Assembly: GCA_003218515.1 (NCBI GenBank)
Contig: QHNT01000085.1
Coordinates: 1-36,220, forward strand
Direction: 5' to 3'
Source of the DNA: Verrucomicrobiota bacterium
GTDB lineage: Bacteria > Verrucomicrobiota > Verrucomicrobiia > Limisphaerales > AV2
DNA length: 36,220 nucleotides
Under the pieces are notes generated by a model. It worked only from the letters and a program-made list of their open reading frames with translations. It ran no database searches and was not told the origin of the DNA. How positions within the stretch are numbered: position 1 is the stretch's first letter; each line of letters begins with the position of its first letter. The position numbers and the translations under genes are program-made. Below, piece by piece: positions 24,666 through 34,785 of this stretch.

Positions 24666-26327
24666 TTACGCGGCGGCAACCGGCTTTCTGCCAGTGAGAA
24701 AGTAAGTCGTCATTTTCCCTTTCCCTTTGACTTCAATTTTGCCCCGGGGTTCGAGAAGGTACTTTTCTTTGAGGTGTTCGTAGGTGGACTCAGAAACCTG
24801 GATGGCCCCGAGTTGGCCCAACTCCTCCATGCGCTTGGCGATGTTCACGGTGTCACCCCACAGATCGTAGATGAATTTCTTGCTCCCAATGATCCCGGCA
24901 ACAACCGGCCCGCTGCTGATGCCGATGCGCACGTCGAAACGTCTGCCGTCTCCGGAGTCCAGGCGCGTCACGACCTTTAGCATGTCGAGCGCCATTTCAG
25001 CCATGGCCTCCGCGTGGTCCGCACGAGGCGTCGGCAGGCCGCCGACGACCATGTACGCGTCGCCGATCGTTTTGATTTTTTCCAGATGATGCAGTTCGGC
25101 GAGCCAGTCAAATTTGGAAAAAATCTCGTTCAACATGCGCACCAATTCGGACGGCGGCACATGGGACGACAGTTTGGTAAAACCGCCCAGGTCGGCGAAC
25201 AGAACCGTGGCGTCGGAGAAACTGTCGGCAATGGTGCTCTCGCCCTGTTTGAGCCGGTCGGCGATCGACTTAGGCAGTACGTTCAGCAACAAGCGTTCCG
25301 ACTTTTCCCGCTCCGCGCGCAATTGTTCGAGGTAGGCCTGCTCGTGGTCGCGAAGCCGTTTCTTTTCCAGACAAGCGTTGATGCGGGCATTGAGCAGGAC
25401 AGGATTGAACGGCTTGGGCAAATAATCCTCCGCGCCGATTTCGATGCAACGCACGACGCTATCCTCCAACTCGTCGAGCGCCGAAAGCATGATGACCGGC
25501 GTATAACGGTGCGACTGGTTGGCCTTGAGCAGTTCGAGCGTCTGTAAACCATCCAGTTCCGGCATGAGGATGTCGAGCAAAACGAGGTCCACTTTCACGC
25601 TCTCCAGGATTTCCAGCGCCTTGCGCCCGTTTTCCGCTTCGAGCACCGTGTGACCCTGCCGCTCCAGCCGGCGACAGAGCATGTCCCGGTTCATCTCGTT
25701 GTCATCCACGACGAGAATGAACCCGACGAGCGATTGGGCTCCGGGGGCGGTCGTTTCGTTCAACGGACGAATGGAAGTCGTCGCGCCGGCGCCGAGGTCC
25801 GACCTGGCAGTCAAACTTCTTTTCCCGATTTTGGCGGTCAGCGGCCGCAGAAATTCAGTGTCGTTCAAAAGACCGAGCAGTGTTTTGGCGGCCTTATGGA
25901 TCTTCTTCAGATCGGCGATGAAACTGGCGTGCCCTTTTCCATCGGCTTCCTCCTGGCACAACTCGCCGTAGCCGATAATGAGGTCAAGCAGCGTGCGACT
26001 CTCGCGTTGCAACGCATCCAAATCCAATTTGCCCGACTCGACGCGCGCGGTAGAGACACTGTCGTTGATGAGCACGAGGAGTTGGCTGCCAGCGGCGTGC
26101 ATTTTCTGCAAATCCGGAACGTATGCGTTCAAACCCAGGTCTTCCGCCTCCTCTTGCAACATTTCGCTGTAGCCAATGATTTGGTTCAGCGGCGTGCGCA
26201 GGTTGTGGCGAATATTGGAAAGAGTGGTGTCGTGGCTGGTATCGGTCTCTTTAGTGCGCGGCTTCGAACCGGCCGCGGGTGCTCCCGGGGCGACAGCTTT
26301 TCGTGTTTTTGATTCTCTGCCGGTCAC
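24666..26327 (-). CDS. Adenylate cyclase fused to receiver and two DHp-like domains
   Basis: The 553-residue soluble protein has four parts. The first DHp helix carries His41 in [21 protein letters not shown] second DHp-like copy (about 110-160, RTLLDLIIGYGELCQEEADG) lacks the His. No ATPase domain follows. A receiver domain spans about 202-320 (D208, D209, phospho-acceptor D252, K305). A class III cyclase domain spans about 372-545. The cyclase keeps metal Asp379 and Asp423, adenine-selecting K417 and D488, and N495 and R499 of the transition-state site, so ATP is the predicted substrate. cAMP output should depend on phosphorylation from a partner kinase, most simply the hybrid kinase two genes upstream. 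Its GTG start overlaps the preceding regulator stop by four bases. Confidence 0.88.
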   Translation of the reverse strand: MTGRESKTRKAVAPGAPAAGSKPRTKETDTSHDTTLSNIRHNLRTPLNQIIGYSEMLQEEAEDLGLNAYVPDLQKMHAAGSQLLVLINDSVSTARVESGKLDLDALQRESRTLLDLIIGYGELCQEEADGKGHASFIADLKKIHKAAKTLLGLLNDTEFLRPLTAKIGKRSLTARSDLGAGATTSIRPLNETTAPGAQSLVGFILVVDDNEMNRDMLCRRLERQGHTVLEAENGRKALEILESVKVDLVLLDILMPELDGLQTLELLKANQSHRYTPVIMLSALDELEDSVVRCIEIGAEDYLPKPFNPVLLNARINACLEKKRLRDHEQAYLEQLRAEREKSERLLLNVLPKSIADRLKQGESTIADSFSDATVLFADLGGFTKLSSHVPPSELVRMLNEIFSKFDWLAELHHLEKIKTIGDAYMVVGGLPTPRADHAEAMAEMALDMLKVVTRLDSGDGRRFDVRIGISSGPVVAGIIGSKKFIYDLWGDTVNIAKRMEELGQLGAIQVSESTYEHLKEKYLLEPRGKIEVKGKGKMTTYFLTGRKPVAAA

Positions 26328-26701
26328 GATGCACCCTTACTTTGCAACAGGGCGTCAATTTTTGTCAGCAACTTTGGGAGGTCAACCGGTTTGGTTTCGT
26401 AATCATTACAGCCGGCGGCGAGCGCTTTTTCCTCGTCGCCAGCCATCGCGTGCGCCGTCAGCGCAATGATCGGGATATGTTGCGTCTCGGGCACGGCTTT
26501 GATCTGGCGCGTCGCCTCCCAGCCGTCCATGACCGGCAAACTCATGTCCATGAGGATAAGGTCCGGCGTCTCCGATTTGGCCTTCGTCACTCCCGTCGCG
26601 CCGTCCTCAGCGATGACGACCAGATAGCCGCGCCGCTCGAGCCGGCGCGAGAGCATGTCCCGGTTCATCTCGTTGTCTTCAACCAATAGTATCTTTGCCA
26701 T
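26324..26701 (-). CDS. Single-domain response regulator (CheY/DivK-like)
   Basis: The 125-residue protein is one receiver domain: KILLVEDNEMNRDM (E8, D9), phospho-acceptor D52 in LILMDMSLPVMDG, conserved Thr in ALTAHAM, and K104 in ETKPVDLP. There is no output domain, so it probably shuttles phosphate or acts by binding partners. Its strong Shine-Dalgarno AAAGGAG is one of the few clear ones in the window. It lies between the hybrid kinase (39 bases upstream) and the cyclase fusion, whose start overlaps its stop. The three most likely form a phosphorelay ending in cAMP production. Confidence 0.92.
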   Translation of the reverse strand: MAKILLVEDNEMNRDMLSRRLERRGYLVVIAEDGATGVTKAKSETPDLILMDMSLPVMDGWEATRQIKAVPETQHIPIIALTAHAMAGDEEKALAAGCNDYETKPVDLPKLLTKIDALLQSKGAS

Positions 26702-26740
26702 CCCGGTTCTCCTTTCGGGGGTCTAGGCGTCAAATTATCT

Positions 26741-29137
26741 TTATGTCTGCGTCGGTGTCTCCGGTTGAGCGCGCTGCTTCACCAACGCGCGAACCTCACC
26801 GAGCAATTGTTCACGATTATAGTCGCCCTTTTGCAGAACGCGCTCCACATTGCCTTTAAGCTGTTGACGATCCTCCACCGTGAGGTCCTTCGCCGTCAAA
26901 ATGACGACCGGTATCTCTTGCCAATCCTGGTTCTTCCGCAATTCCCGAACGAAATCGAAACCATTCATTACCGGCATCATCAGGTCCAACAGGATGACGG
27001 CGGGCTTGCTTTCGGCCACCGCTTGCAGTCCAGCCCTCCCGTTTTCGGCCTCCCTCACCGTCCAGCCTTCCTTTTCCAACACACGCCGGACCATTTGTCG
27101 GATGGACGGTTCGTCCTCGACCACCAACACCTGACACGGCTGATGACCGCCGTGGTGATGTCTGCGGAGCACGTTGACCAGCCGGTCCCGGTTGATGGGC
27201 TTGGTCATGTAATCTGACGCGCCCAGGGCGAAACCCATCTCCTTGTCGTCGAACATGGTCAGGATGATGACCGGAATGTCAGCGATCGCAGGGTCCGCCT
27301 TTAACGCCGTCAACACCGACCAACCATCCATCTCGGCCATGAGCACATCGAGCGTAATCAAATCCGGCTTCAGTTCCTTCGCCATCTCAATGCCTTCTTT
27401 GCCCCCGGGCGCGATGGCCACGCGAAAACCTTCCTTCGTCAGGAATCTTCGCATCAGGTCGTGCACGGTGGGATCGTCATCAATCACCAGGATCGTGCTG
27501 GCGCCCGGCGGCGCTTCCGTCACCCGCGTGTCCTTGCTGATCATGGCCGTATCGTGTTTACCCGCCCTGGACGATATCACCACCGCAGGCACCTTGATGG
27601 TGAAGGTGGACCCTTTCCCCGGCTCGCTTTCGACGCTCACATCCCCGCCCATCATTTGGCAAAAATGACGCGTAATCGCCAAACCAAGACCACTGCCGCC
27701 GTACTTGCGCGTCGTCGAGGCATCCGCCTGCGTGAACGCCTTGAACAGTTTGTCCATCTGGTTTTGGGTCATGCCAATACCTGTGTCGCTGACGCGGAAG
27801 ACGAAATGTCCGACGCCGGTGCCGCGTTGTCGCTCGACTTGCAGGGTAATCGTTCCCTTGTCCGTAAATTTGCACGCGTTGCTGAGCAGGTTGAACAAGC
27901 CCTGACGGACCTTGGTTGCGTCGGCTCGCATCGGGCCAAGGTTTTCCTCACATTCCACCTTGAGCGCGTTGCCGTTCTTTTGCACCAGGGGCTTGATGGT
28001 GCTGACCACCTCCTCAATCATGGCAGGCACGTCAATTGTCTCCAGGAAAAGATCCATCTTGCCCGCCTCAATTTTCGAAATATCGAGCACATCGTTGATG
28101 AGGCCGAGCAGGTGCTTGCCGGCGCTGTGAATTTTTTGCAGGTCGGCGACAAAACGCTCCTCGCCCAGCTCGCTCGCGTCCTCCTGGAGCATTTCGCTGT
28201 AACCGATGATCGCGTTGAGCGGTGTGCGCAGTTCGTGACTCATGTTGGCCAGGAACGCGCTTTTGGCGCGGTTGGCATCTTCGGCTGTGGTTTGTGCTTC
28301 TTGCGCTTCGGACGTCGCGCGGGCCAGTTCCACCGTCCGCTCTTCGACCTTCTTCTCCAGGTTCTCGTTGTAAACTTCGAGCATGTCGTTGGCATGCTGC
28401 AACTCGGCGTCTCGCTGCTGGATGACCGCCAGCATTTCATTAAATGCGTCAATGAGCGCTCCGATCTCATCAGCGCTGCTCTTGCGGGCGCGCACCAGGT
28501 AGTCCTTTTTCTCCGTGACCACTTTCGCCGTGCGCGCCAGTTCAATGATCGGCTGGGAGATGAGCGGCTGCAATTTGTAGGAGGTAAGGAAGGCGACCAG
28601 GCACGAAATCAACATCACCATCGCCACGATATTCACGTAACGATTGACGCGGCCCTGCAATTGTTTTTCGATGTCGGACTTGAGATAAAGCGTGCCGATC
28701 CATCCGCGATCCGACCTGATCGAGTTGATCGGACGGAAAACGGTCAAACGATCACCCTCGAGACTGGTTTGCGACTTTAGAGGTCTCGACGGGATCGTCT
28801 CGCCGCTGGCTGTCTTGGTATACGAACTGATTACGATGTCGCCAGTGGTATAAACCGCCGCCGCAACGATCAGGGGCTGGTCCTTGTCTTTCAATGAGCT
28901 CAGCGCCTTGTCCACCGCCTCCCTGTTGCCGGCGGTCATCGATGCGCCGCTAAGGGCACCGATGACTTCCGCGGTGTTGCTCGCCGTGGCCTGCAACTCT
29001 TTGATCATCGCGTCCCGGAACAGGTAATTGTCGTACCACGCAAAGGCCAGAGAGCCCACCAGCAGGGAGAAGACGCTGGTCGCCATCAGGATCAACGTCA
29101 ATTTCCATTTGAAGGGCAGATGTCCGAATACGCGCAT
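26741..29137 (-). CDS. Membrane-bound hybrid histidine kinase with two receiver domains
   Basis: From the ATG at 29137 the protein has 798 residues: helix 1 (about 10-35), a periplasmic CHASE8-like sensor (about 36-165), helix 2 (about 170-188), HAMP, a coiled coil, HisKA with His301 in [20 protein letters not shown], HATPase ([24 protein letters not shown]), then two receivers with acceptor Asp in [13 protein letters not shown] and [12 protein letters not shown]. It would sense an extracytoplasmic cue and feed the regulator and cyclase downstream. An in-frame TTG at 29170 would add 11 residues; the ATG is preferred because AAGGG precedes it and the first helix then starts at a normal distance. 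The DHp sequence closely resembles that of the cyclase fusion, which points to duplication. Confidence 0.92.
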   Translation of the reverse strand: MRVFGHLPFKWKLTLILMATSVFSLLVGSLAFAWYDNYLFRDAMIKELQATASNTAEVIGALSGASMTAGNREAVDKALSSLKDKDQPLIVAAAVYTTGDIVISSYTKTASGETIPSRPLKSQTSLEGDRLTVFRPINSIRSDRGWIGTLYLKSDIEKQLQGRVNRYVNIVAMVMLISCLVAFLTSYKLQPLISQPIIELARTAKVVTEKKDYLVRARKSSADEIGALIDAFNEMLAVIQQRDAELQHANDMLEVYNENLEKKVEERTVELARATSEAQEAQTTAEDANRAKSAFLANMSHELRTPLNAIIGYSEMLQEDASELGEERFVADLQKIHSAGKHLLGLINDVLDISKIEAGKMDLFLETIDVPAMIEEVVSTIKPLVQKNGNALKVECEENLGPMRADATKVRQGLFNLLSNACKFTDKGTITLQVERQRGTGVGHFVFRVSDTGIGMTQNQMDKLFKAFTQADASTTRKYGGSGLGLAITRHFCQMMGGDVSVESEPGKGSTFTIKVPAVVISSRAGKHDTAMISKDTRVTEAPPGASTILVIDDDPTVHDLMRRFLTKEGFRVAIAPGGKEGIEMAKELKPDLITLDVLMAEMDGWSVLTALKADPAIADIPVIILTMFDDKEMGFALGASDYMTKPINRDRLVNVLRRHHHGGHQPCQVLVVEDEPSIRQMVRRVLEKEGWTVREAENGRAGLQAVAESKPAVILLDLMMPVMNGFDFVRELRKNQDWQEIPVVILTAKDLTVEDRQQLKGNVERVLQKGDYNREQLLGEVRALVKQRAQPETPTQT

Positions 29138-29447
29138 GTCAATGCCCTTTTGGGTCGCTGCAGTTGCCAAACTTTGCCGTCGTTCTCAACCGAATCATCC
29201 GAAGTTACCACGCCAGTCAAATTCCAAGGGGTCGCGCCAGGGCTTCCCCGTTGTGTTGGTTATGCCGAACGCAACCGCCGATTGTAAAGGACATTCTACG
29301 AGCGGCATAGGGGCGGCGGCAGGTGGTGCCTCAACCCGCGGCGAAGCGGCATTGTGCGTCCGGAAAGTGGGCCGCTTCACCCGGCACGTGTTACGCACGG
29401 ACCCTGGAATCCGGACAAAATTGCCCACCAGAAAATAATTTTCGCAG
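29138..29447. other. Intergenic region upstream of the hybrid kinase
   Basis: There is no recognisable gene. On the minus strand TTTACA (29288-29283) and CATAAC (29264-29259) are 18 bases apart and could be a weak promoter for the kinase operon. After the oxidoreductase stop at 29448 I see only an AT-rich stretch with AAAATT/AATTTT complementarity and a long loop, not a convincing terminator. Confidence 0.3.
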
Positions 29448-30740
29448 TCAAATCTTCCAGCCTTTGCGATAATGGTGGTGGATGTATCGGTCGGCTTCGG
29501 GACAGCCTGTCGCCTTCAAATGCTCCTGGTCCCACTCCAACTTCCGGCCGGCGCGGTAAGCCACGTTGCCCAGCAACGCAGCTTCCGTCAGCGGCCCGGA
29601 GTAATCGAACGGGCAGCTCGTCGGGCCGCCGGTCTTGCACGCTTCAATCCATTCCTTGTGATGACCAATCGAATCCTTGAGGAATGGCGGCGGCGGCTTG
29701 AAGCCTTCAAAATCCCGTTCCGGCAACAGCACGTGCCGACCGTAATCAGCCAACAACATTCCTTTTGCGCCAATAAACAAAACGCCGCTTTTCCATTTGG
29801 CGGCTTGTTCAGGCGAAAGCAGGGGCGGCTGTTTGCCGCCGTGATACCAGGTCAGTCGGACCGCCGGCTTTTCGCCGCGCGCAGGATACTCGTACCGCAC
29901 AATGAGCCAGGGCGGCGTCGATTCCGGATGAACCGGCGGACCGTCCACGGGCTCGACCGTCAGCGGATAGCTCAAACCCAACGCCCAATGTGGCAAGTCC
30001 ATGTAATGACAGCCAAAGTCCGCCAGCGCCCCGCCGCCGAACGCCCACCAGTTCCGCCATTTGAACGGCAAATATTCCGGGCTATAAGTCCGATATTCGA
30101 CCGGCCCCAACCACAAATCGTAATGGAGGTTCGGCGGCGCCGGCGGAGTTTCCTTCGGCGCCTCCATGCCGCCGTAAGTCGCAGCCACCCACACGTGCAC
30201 TTCGCGTACCGGACCAACCGCGCCGCTCTGCACCAGCTCGACTACGCGCCGATAATTTGAGCCGGCGTGAATCTGCGTGCCGATTTGCGTCACGCGCTTA
30301 TGCGCCCGCGCTGTCTCCGTGATGATGCGCGTTTCGGAAACCGTGCGGGCGAGCGGTTTCTCGCAATAAACGTGTCGCCCGCTCTGCAGAGCCGCCACCG
30401 CCGCCACCGCGTGCGTATGGTCCGGCGTCCCGACAACCACCGCGTCAATTCCCTTCTGGTGGAGCAGCCGGCGAAAGTCATTATACGTTTTCGCCTGCGG
30501 ATATTTTTGCTTCGCCGCCGCAAGATAGTTGTCGTCAATGTCGCAGAGCGCGACAATGTTTTCGCTGCTAACTTCCTTGAGGTCGTCTCCCGCGCGGTTG
30601 GCGACGCCGATCATGGCAATATTCAGCCTTTCATTCGGCGAAATTTTCCGGGCCTGTATTGGGCGACTCGCCAGCCACGCGCCCGCGGCGGCCACAGTGG
30701 TTTGTTTGATGAATTGTCGGCGGTTGAGTGAACGGTTCAT
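29448..30740 (-). CDS. Tat-exported Gfo/Idh/MocA-family oxidoreductase
   Basis: The 430-residue protein begins with a twin-arginine signal (NRRQFIKQT, then AAAGAWLA), so it is folded in the cytoplasm and exported. The Rossmann part reads LNIAMIGVANRAGDD, ALCDIDD and VVVGTPDHTHAVAA, with the family's catalytic CEKPLA motif at 126-131. The C-terminal Gfo/Idh/MocA domain includes GGGALADFGCHYMDLPHWAL, typical of the verrucomicrobial and planctomycete periplasmic members. It should oxidise or reduce a sugar or polyol with a bound nucleotide cofactor. The neighbouring DUF1080 protein 24 bases upstream, in the same operon, fits a 3-keto-sugar route. The substrate is unknown. Confidence 0.88.
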   Translation of the reverse strand: MNRSLNRRQFIKQTTVAAAGAWLASRPIQARKISPNERLNIAMIGVANRAGDDLKEVSSENIVALCDIDDNYLAAAKQKYPQAKTYNDFRRLLHQKGIDAVVVGTPDHTHAVAAVAALQSGRHVYCEKPLARTVSETRIITETARAHKRVTQIGTQIHAGSNYRRVVELVQSGAVGPVREVHVWVAATYGGMEAPKETPPAPPNLHYDLWLGPVEYRTYSPEYLPFKWRNWWAFGGGALADFGCHYMDLPHWALGLSYPLTVEPVDGPPVHPESTPPWLIVRYEYPARGEKPAVRLTWYHGGKQPPLLSPEQAAKWKSGVLFIGAKGMLLADYGRHVLLPERDFEGFKPPPPFLKDSIGHHKEWIEACKTGGPTSCPFDYSGPLTEAALLGNVAYRAGRKLEWDQEHLKATGCPEADRYIHHHYRKGWKI

Positions 30741-30764
30741 AAATCTTTACGGAGACCGATTAGA

Positions 30765-32069
30765 TTATTGTCGCGACAGTTCGCGAATGTAGATGTTACG
30801 GAACCAGACGGGACTCTGGTGCGCCTGCAACTCGATCTGGCCCGTCCGGTAAACCGGCCGGTCGCGTTCCCAGTAGTTTTCCAACGTCACGTCGTGCACT
30901 ACCAACGCGTTGTTGAGATAGACCGAGACCTTGTCGCCGGTCATGAGAATGTCGAAATGGTTCCACTCGCCCGGATAGTGGTCGGCCAGTTTCATGGGGG
31001 CGTTGGAATTTTTCTGATTGTTGTAAAGACCGCCGGAACCTTCGTGTTTTGGGTTGGTTTTGCCGCCGGTCGGGTCCCAGATTTGCACCTGGGGACTGCC
31101 GCGCAAGTAAATACCGCTGTCCCCGCTCTCGTTGATTTTCCAGTCCGCCAGCAGTTCAAAATCGGCGTACTCCTGGGCAGTGCAAATATTGTCAAAGCCT
31201 TGGCCCTGATAAACCAGCGCGCCGTCAACGGCTTTCCAGTTCCGCCTCATGAGACCATTGGCTTTGGCCTGCGCCGCGCGCACTTCAGCCGCCGCCATCT
31301 TCGCGCGCTTAGGCGGGTCGGCGACCAATCCTTTCCAGCCTGCCAGGCTCACTCCGTCGAATAATCGGACGAACCCTTCCGGCGCCACATTGTTCCGCGG
31401 GAAACGGGGCAGCTCCTTGATGCGGATGCTGCGGAACTCGACGTAGTCGTTGTGTCCGAGAAAACCGACGTGGCCTTGCTCACGCAACATCCCGGGATGT
31501 TTCGCCAGGATTTTCGGGTCGGTAATGTCGTTCAGGTTGGCCCCTACAATCACCCGGCCGTTGAGCTTCACTTTCACCAGACGACCAACGCAGGTGATTT
31601 CCTCTGCGTTCCACTCGCCGGTCTTTTTCAATGCGCCGCGCCGCGCCGGAACGACGTCATAAACCGACCCGCAATATTGCGCCGGACGAAGATGAGCGTA
31701 CTGGGGCGCACCGTCGTCGAGGATTTGAATTTCCATTCCCAGATAAGCCGCGTCGCCTTCGGGCGGCGCGCGAATCCCGACGCCGTTGTTTGAGCCAGGC
31801 TCCAGTTTGAATTCCAATCGCAGGATGAAATCCGCGTATTCCTTTTCCGTGAGCAGGTTTCCACCTCCGCCGCGGGCGCAATAAATCACGCCGTCCTTGA
31901 CGCCATAACCGTCTCCCTTTTTGCCGAGGAGCCTCCAGCCGTTGAGACTTTTGCCGTCGAACAGAGAAACAAATCCAACCTCCTTTGGTGTCGAAACGCA
32001 GGCCGTCAGAAGGCTGGCGGTCAGTGCCGTGGCGAAAGCGGGAAAGTATTTCGGACGCGTTATTTTCAT
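30765..32069 (-). CDS. Lipoprotein with two DUF1080 (3-keto-disaccharide hydrolase-like) domains
   Basis: The 434-residue protein has a lipoprotein signal with lipobox LLTAC (Cys24) and two DUF1080 jelly-roll domains. The first is at about 32-218, with FVSLFDGKSLNGWRLLGKKG, FKLEPGSNNGVGIRAP and MEIQILDD. The second is at about 232-432, with FVRLFDGVSLAGWKGLV, KINESGDSGIYLRGSPQVQIWDP and WNHFDILMTGD. DUF1080 proteins are now linked to cleavage of 3-keto-glycosides. One domain is the common form; two in one chain may give broader or processive action. The following Gfo/Idh/MocA enzyme would supply or use the keto sugar. No clear Shine-Dalgarno sequence precedes the ATG. Confidence 0.87.
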   Translation of the reverse strand: MKITRPKYFPAFATALTASLLTACVSTPKEVGFVSLFDGKSLNGWRLLGKKGDGYGVKDGVIYCARGGGGNLLTEKEYADFILRLEFKLEPGSNNGVGIRAPPEGDAAYLGMEIQILDDGAPQYAHLRPAQYCGSVYDVVPARRGALKKTGEWNAEEITCVGRLVKVKLNGRVIVGANLNDITDPKILAKHPGMLREQGHVGFLGHNDYVEFRSIRIKELPRFPRNNVAPEGFVRLFDGVSLAGWKGLVADPPKRAKMAAAEVRAAQAKANGLMRRNWKAVDGALVYQGQGFDNICTAQEYADFELLADWKINESGDSGIYLRGSPQVQIWDPTGGKTNPKHEGSGGLYNNQKNSNAPMKLADHYPGEWNHFDILMTGDKVSVYLNNALVVHDVTLENYWERDRPVYRTGQIELQAHQSPVWFRNIYIRELSRQ

Positions 32070-32392
32070 CAGGTCATGGACTCCATCGCTGCGAATGGAA
32101 CAGTTGAAGCCTCTTGAAATACGGCCTCACTGTCAAGCTGACCCTTCACAGAGATGGCACACGCGGGCTTCTCATTCACTCCGGCAAGTGATTATTCTTT
32201 TCCTGCCAACGGAAAAAAATGTGCCGGCCCCTGGCAACCGCTTTCCAGCACGATGACTTCTCCCCTGTCCCGGGAAATAAAGGTCCACTCGCGCCGGAAA
32301 AAAAACGCGTGCCTGAGCCGCGACGAACAGGAGTTGCGGTGGATGGCAACGTGCTGCGCAAGGTTTGGGACTCGCCCGCTGGACTGGCTGGC
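32070..32392. other. Intergenic region upstream of the DUF1080 gene
   Basis: No gene is recognisable. On the minus strand a TTGACA occurs at about 32139-32134 but has no acceptable -10 at normal spacing. No clear terminator follows the kinase stop at 32393. The permease-spacer heptamer words are absent. Confidence 0.3.
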
Positions 32393-34300
32393 TCAGGCGT
32401 CCAGACATTCCCGCACGGCCAGGGCAAGTGACTGGGGCTTGAACGGCTTTTGCAAAAACCGCATCCCCTGGGGGGCGTCGAAATTCATTTTGGCGAGGTC
32501 CACACTGTAGCCGCTGGTGCAAATGACTTTCAGGTCCGGTTTCTCCGTCCGCAATTTCCCGGCCAGTTCCCAGCCGCTGATGCCTTCGGGCATCACCATG
32601 TCCGTCAACAGCAAATCAATCTCCTGCGCGTGTTGCGGCCAAAGCCTCAGCGCCTCGGCTCCCGTGGCGCCTTCCAGCACCCGATACCCGTAACATTCCA
32701 GAATCTGCCGGGCCAAGAGCCGCAATTCCGCCTCGTCTTCCACCACCAGGATCGTTTCGCTCCCGCCGCGAACATCCTTCTCCGCCGATTTCATCGTCGC
32801 CGGCTCAACCTGTTTGGAAGTCGTCGGCAGAAAAATTCTGAACACCGTTCCCGCGTCCACTTTGCTCGACACCTCAATCCATCCACGATGCAGCTTGGTG
32901 ATGCCATACACCGTGGCCAGCCCCAGGCCGGTGCCCTTGCCGACTTCCTTGGTGGTGAAAAACGGATCGAAAATGTGGCTCAGGACCTGCGTATCCATGC
33001 CGAAGCCCGTGTCAGTGATGCTCAGGCAGACGAACTGTCCCACGCGCGCCTCCGCGTTCTTCTGAACGTACTGGGCGTCAATGTCCGCGGCGGCCGTGCG
33101 GACGATGAGCTGTCCGCCTCGGGGCATCGCGTCGCGAGCGTTGACGGCCAGGTTGATGACGATTTGTTCGACCATGCTGGCGTCGGCGTAAATCGCCGGG
33201 AGCTCACGCTCGAAATCGAAATTCAGAACAATGTCTTCGCCGAGCGTTCGTTCGAGCATGGAAGCGACATTGCTGATGACTTCGTTCAGGTCCAGCGGGC
33301 GCTGTTGAATGATCTGACGGCGGCTGAAGGTCAGCAATTGACGCGTCAGGTTGGCCGCGCGATCGGCCGCCGCGGAAATTTTCTTCAACGGTTCCTGCAG
33401 CTCCGGCAAGACGCTGCTTTTGGCCAGCAGCAGGTCCGTGTGCCCTTTGATGATCGTAAGAATATTGTTGAAATCGTGCGCGACGCCGGCGGCAAGCTGG
33501 CCGATCGATTCCATTTTCTGGGACTGGCGTAGTTGCGCTTCCAGGTTGAGACGCTCGGTGATGTCCTCCACGCTGCCTTCGAAGTAAAGCACGCGGCGCT
33601 CAGCGTCGCGCACAGCCCGAATGTTTTCCTCCACCCAGATGACCGAGCCATCGCGACGGCGCATCCGTGTTTCGTAGCGGCGCACCGCGTCATCGCGGCC
33701 AATCAACAACTGCCATCGCTTCCGATCTCCGGGATCAACATAAAAGTCATCGGCATTGACGCTCAGCAACGTGTCGCGGTCCGGATAGCCGAGCGTTTGG
33801 ACCATGGCCGGATTGGCATCAATAATTTTTCCCTCCGGCGTGGTTTTGCAAAGCCCGATCAGAACGTCGTTGAACAGCGCCAGGTACCGGCTCTCCGCCT
33901 CCTTTAACGCACGCCATTGCGCCTTTCGTTCGAGGGCAAGCCTCACCGCGCCCGGCAAACGGGCGTAATGCTTGGACGCTTTCAGCACGTAATCATCCAG
34001 CCCGGCTTTCATCGCCTCGACCGCGACCTCCTCGCTGCCGGTGCCGGTGAACATGATGACGGTGCAATCGGGCCAGCGATGTTTGACAGCCCGCAGCACC
34101 GCCAGCCCGTCGGACCAGCGCAACTGATAATCGGTGATGACCAGATCGCAGCCGTCGGATTCGAGCGCGAGCGCAAAATTCGTTGCATCGGTTATTTGAT
34201 CGATCAAGAGGTTGGAAAAATCGCGCTGCAACTCGCGAATCGCCAGCGCACGGTCATCCGGATTGTCATCCACCACCAGAATGCGTAACTGGTCTTTCAT
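32393..34300 (-). CDS. Hybrid histidine kinase REC-PAS-HisKA-HATPase-REC
   Basis: From ATG 34300 ([16 protein letters not shown]) the soluble protein has about 635 residues. Domains in order are: an N-terminal receiver (acceptor Asp in [13 protein letters not shown]), PAS ([20 protein letters not shown]), HisKA of the AHDFNN type ([16 protein letters not shown]), HATPase ([24 protein letters not shown] region), and a C-terminal receiver ([14 protein letters not shown]). The N-terminal receiver makes it a possible acceptor of signal from the kinase and regulator encoded upstream. A start at 34336 overlaps the preceding stop as ATGA and adds 12 non-conserved residues. I prefer 34300 because the receiver begins there and AAGGGAAG precedes it. 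Confidence 0.9.
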   Translation of the reverse strand: MKDQLRILVVDDNPDDRALAIRELQRDFSNLLIDQITDATNFALALESDGCDLVITDYQLRWSDGLAVLRAVKHRWPDCTVIMFTGTGSEEVAVEAMKAGLDDYVLKASKHYARLPGAVRLALERKAQWRALKEAESRYLALFNDVLIGLCKTTPEGKIIDANPAMVQTLGYPDRDTLLSVNADDFYVDPGDRKRWQLLIGRDDAVRRYETRMRRRDGSVIWVEENIRAVRDAERRVLYFEGSVEDITERLNLEAQLRQSQKMESIGQLAAGVAHDFNNILTIIKGHTDLLLAKSSVLPELQEPLKKISAAADRAANLTRQLLTFSRRQIIQQRPLDLNEVISNVASMLERTLGEDIVLNFDFERELPAIYADASMVEQIVINLAVNARDAMPRGGQLIVRTAAADIDAQYVQKNAEARVGQFVCLSITDTGFGMDTQVLSHIFDPFFTTKEVGKGTGLGLATVYGITKLHRGWIEVSSKVDAGTVFRIFLPTTSKQVEPATMKSAEKDVRGGSETILVVEDEAELRLLARQILECYGYRVLEGATGAEALRLWPQHAQEIDLLLTDMVMPEGISGWELAGKLRTEKPDLKVICTSGYSVDLAKMNFDAPQGMRFLQKPFKPQSLALAVRECLDA

Positions 34301-34332
34301 AAAACTTCCCTTGATCGAACATCCGGCACTCT

Positions 34333-34785
34333 TCATCCGCCTTTCAGTTGCGGTTTCTCGTTTAGAATCAGCCAGTACAGGTTCAAATTCTTCACCATCT
34401 CCACCAGGCTGTCAAATCCGCCCGGCTTCACGATGTACGAGTTTGCTCCCAGATCAAACGCCTTGTTGATGTCCGGATTCTGGTTGGAGGAAGTCAGCAC
34501 TACCACCGGGAGCCGCTTCAATCCGGACTGCTGGCGCAACCATCGCAGCACTTCGAACCCCGACTTGCGCGGCATCTTCAGATCCAGCAGCAACAACACC
34601 GGCAGCGGATGGAGTTGCCGGTCGGCGTACTGGCCTTGTCCGCCCAGGTACGCCATCGCCTCCTCGCCGTCGCGCACTACCCGCAGCGGATTAGCAATGT
34701 TGGTCTTTTGAAACGCGCGTTGGAGCAAAAACACATCGTTGGGATCATCATCCGCCAACAAAACGACATATTCCTTGGGGTTCAT
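34333..34785 (-). CDS. Rcp1-type single-domain response regulator
   Basis: The 150-residue receiver has the Rcp1 pattern of phytochrome-like systems: VVLLADDDPNDVFLLQRAF, an extended loop before the acceptor strand (LHPLPVLLLLDLKMPRKSG, acceptor D68), VVLTSS, and YIVKPGGF with K120. There is no output domain. Its start overlaps the upstream kinase stop by four bases and its stop touches the start region of the downstream hybrid kinase, so the three are probably translated as a unit. It is the likely phosphate carrier between them. Confidence 0.92.
   Translation of the reverse strand: MNPKEYVVLLADDDPNDVFLLQRAFQKTNIANPLRVVRDGEEAMAYLGGQGQYADRQLHPLPVLLLLDLKMPRKSGFEVLRWLRQQSGLKRLPVVVLTSSNQNPDINKAFDLGANSYIVKPGGFDSLVEMVKNLNLYWLILNEKPQLKGG

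Noticed and set aside
27461-28780. 439-codon plus-strand open frame
   Set aside because: Antisense shadow of the hybrid histidine kinase with no recognisable domain.
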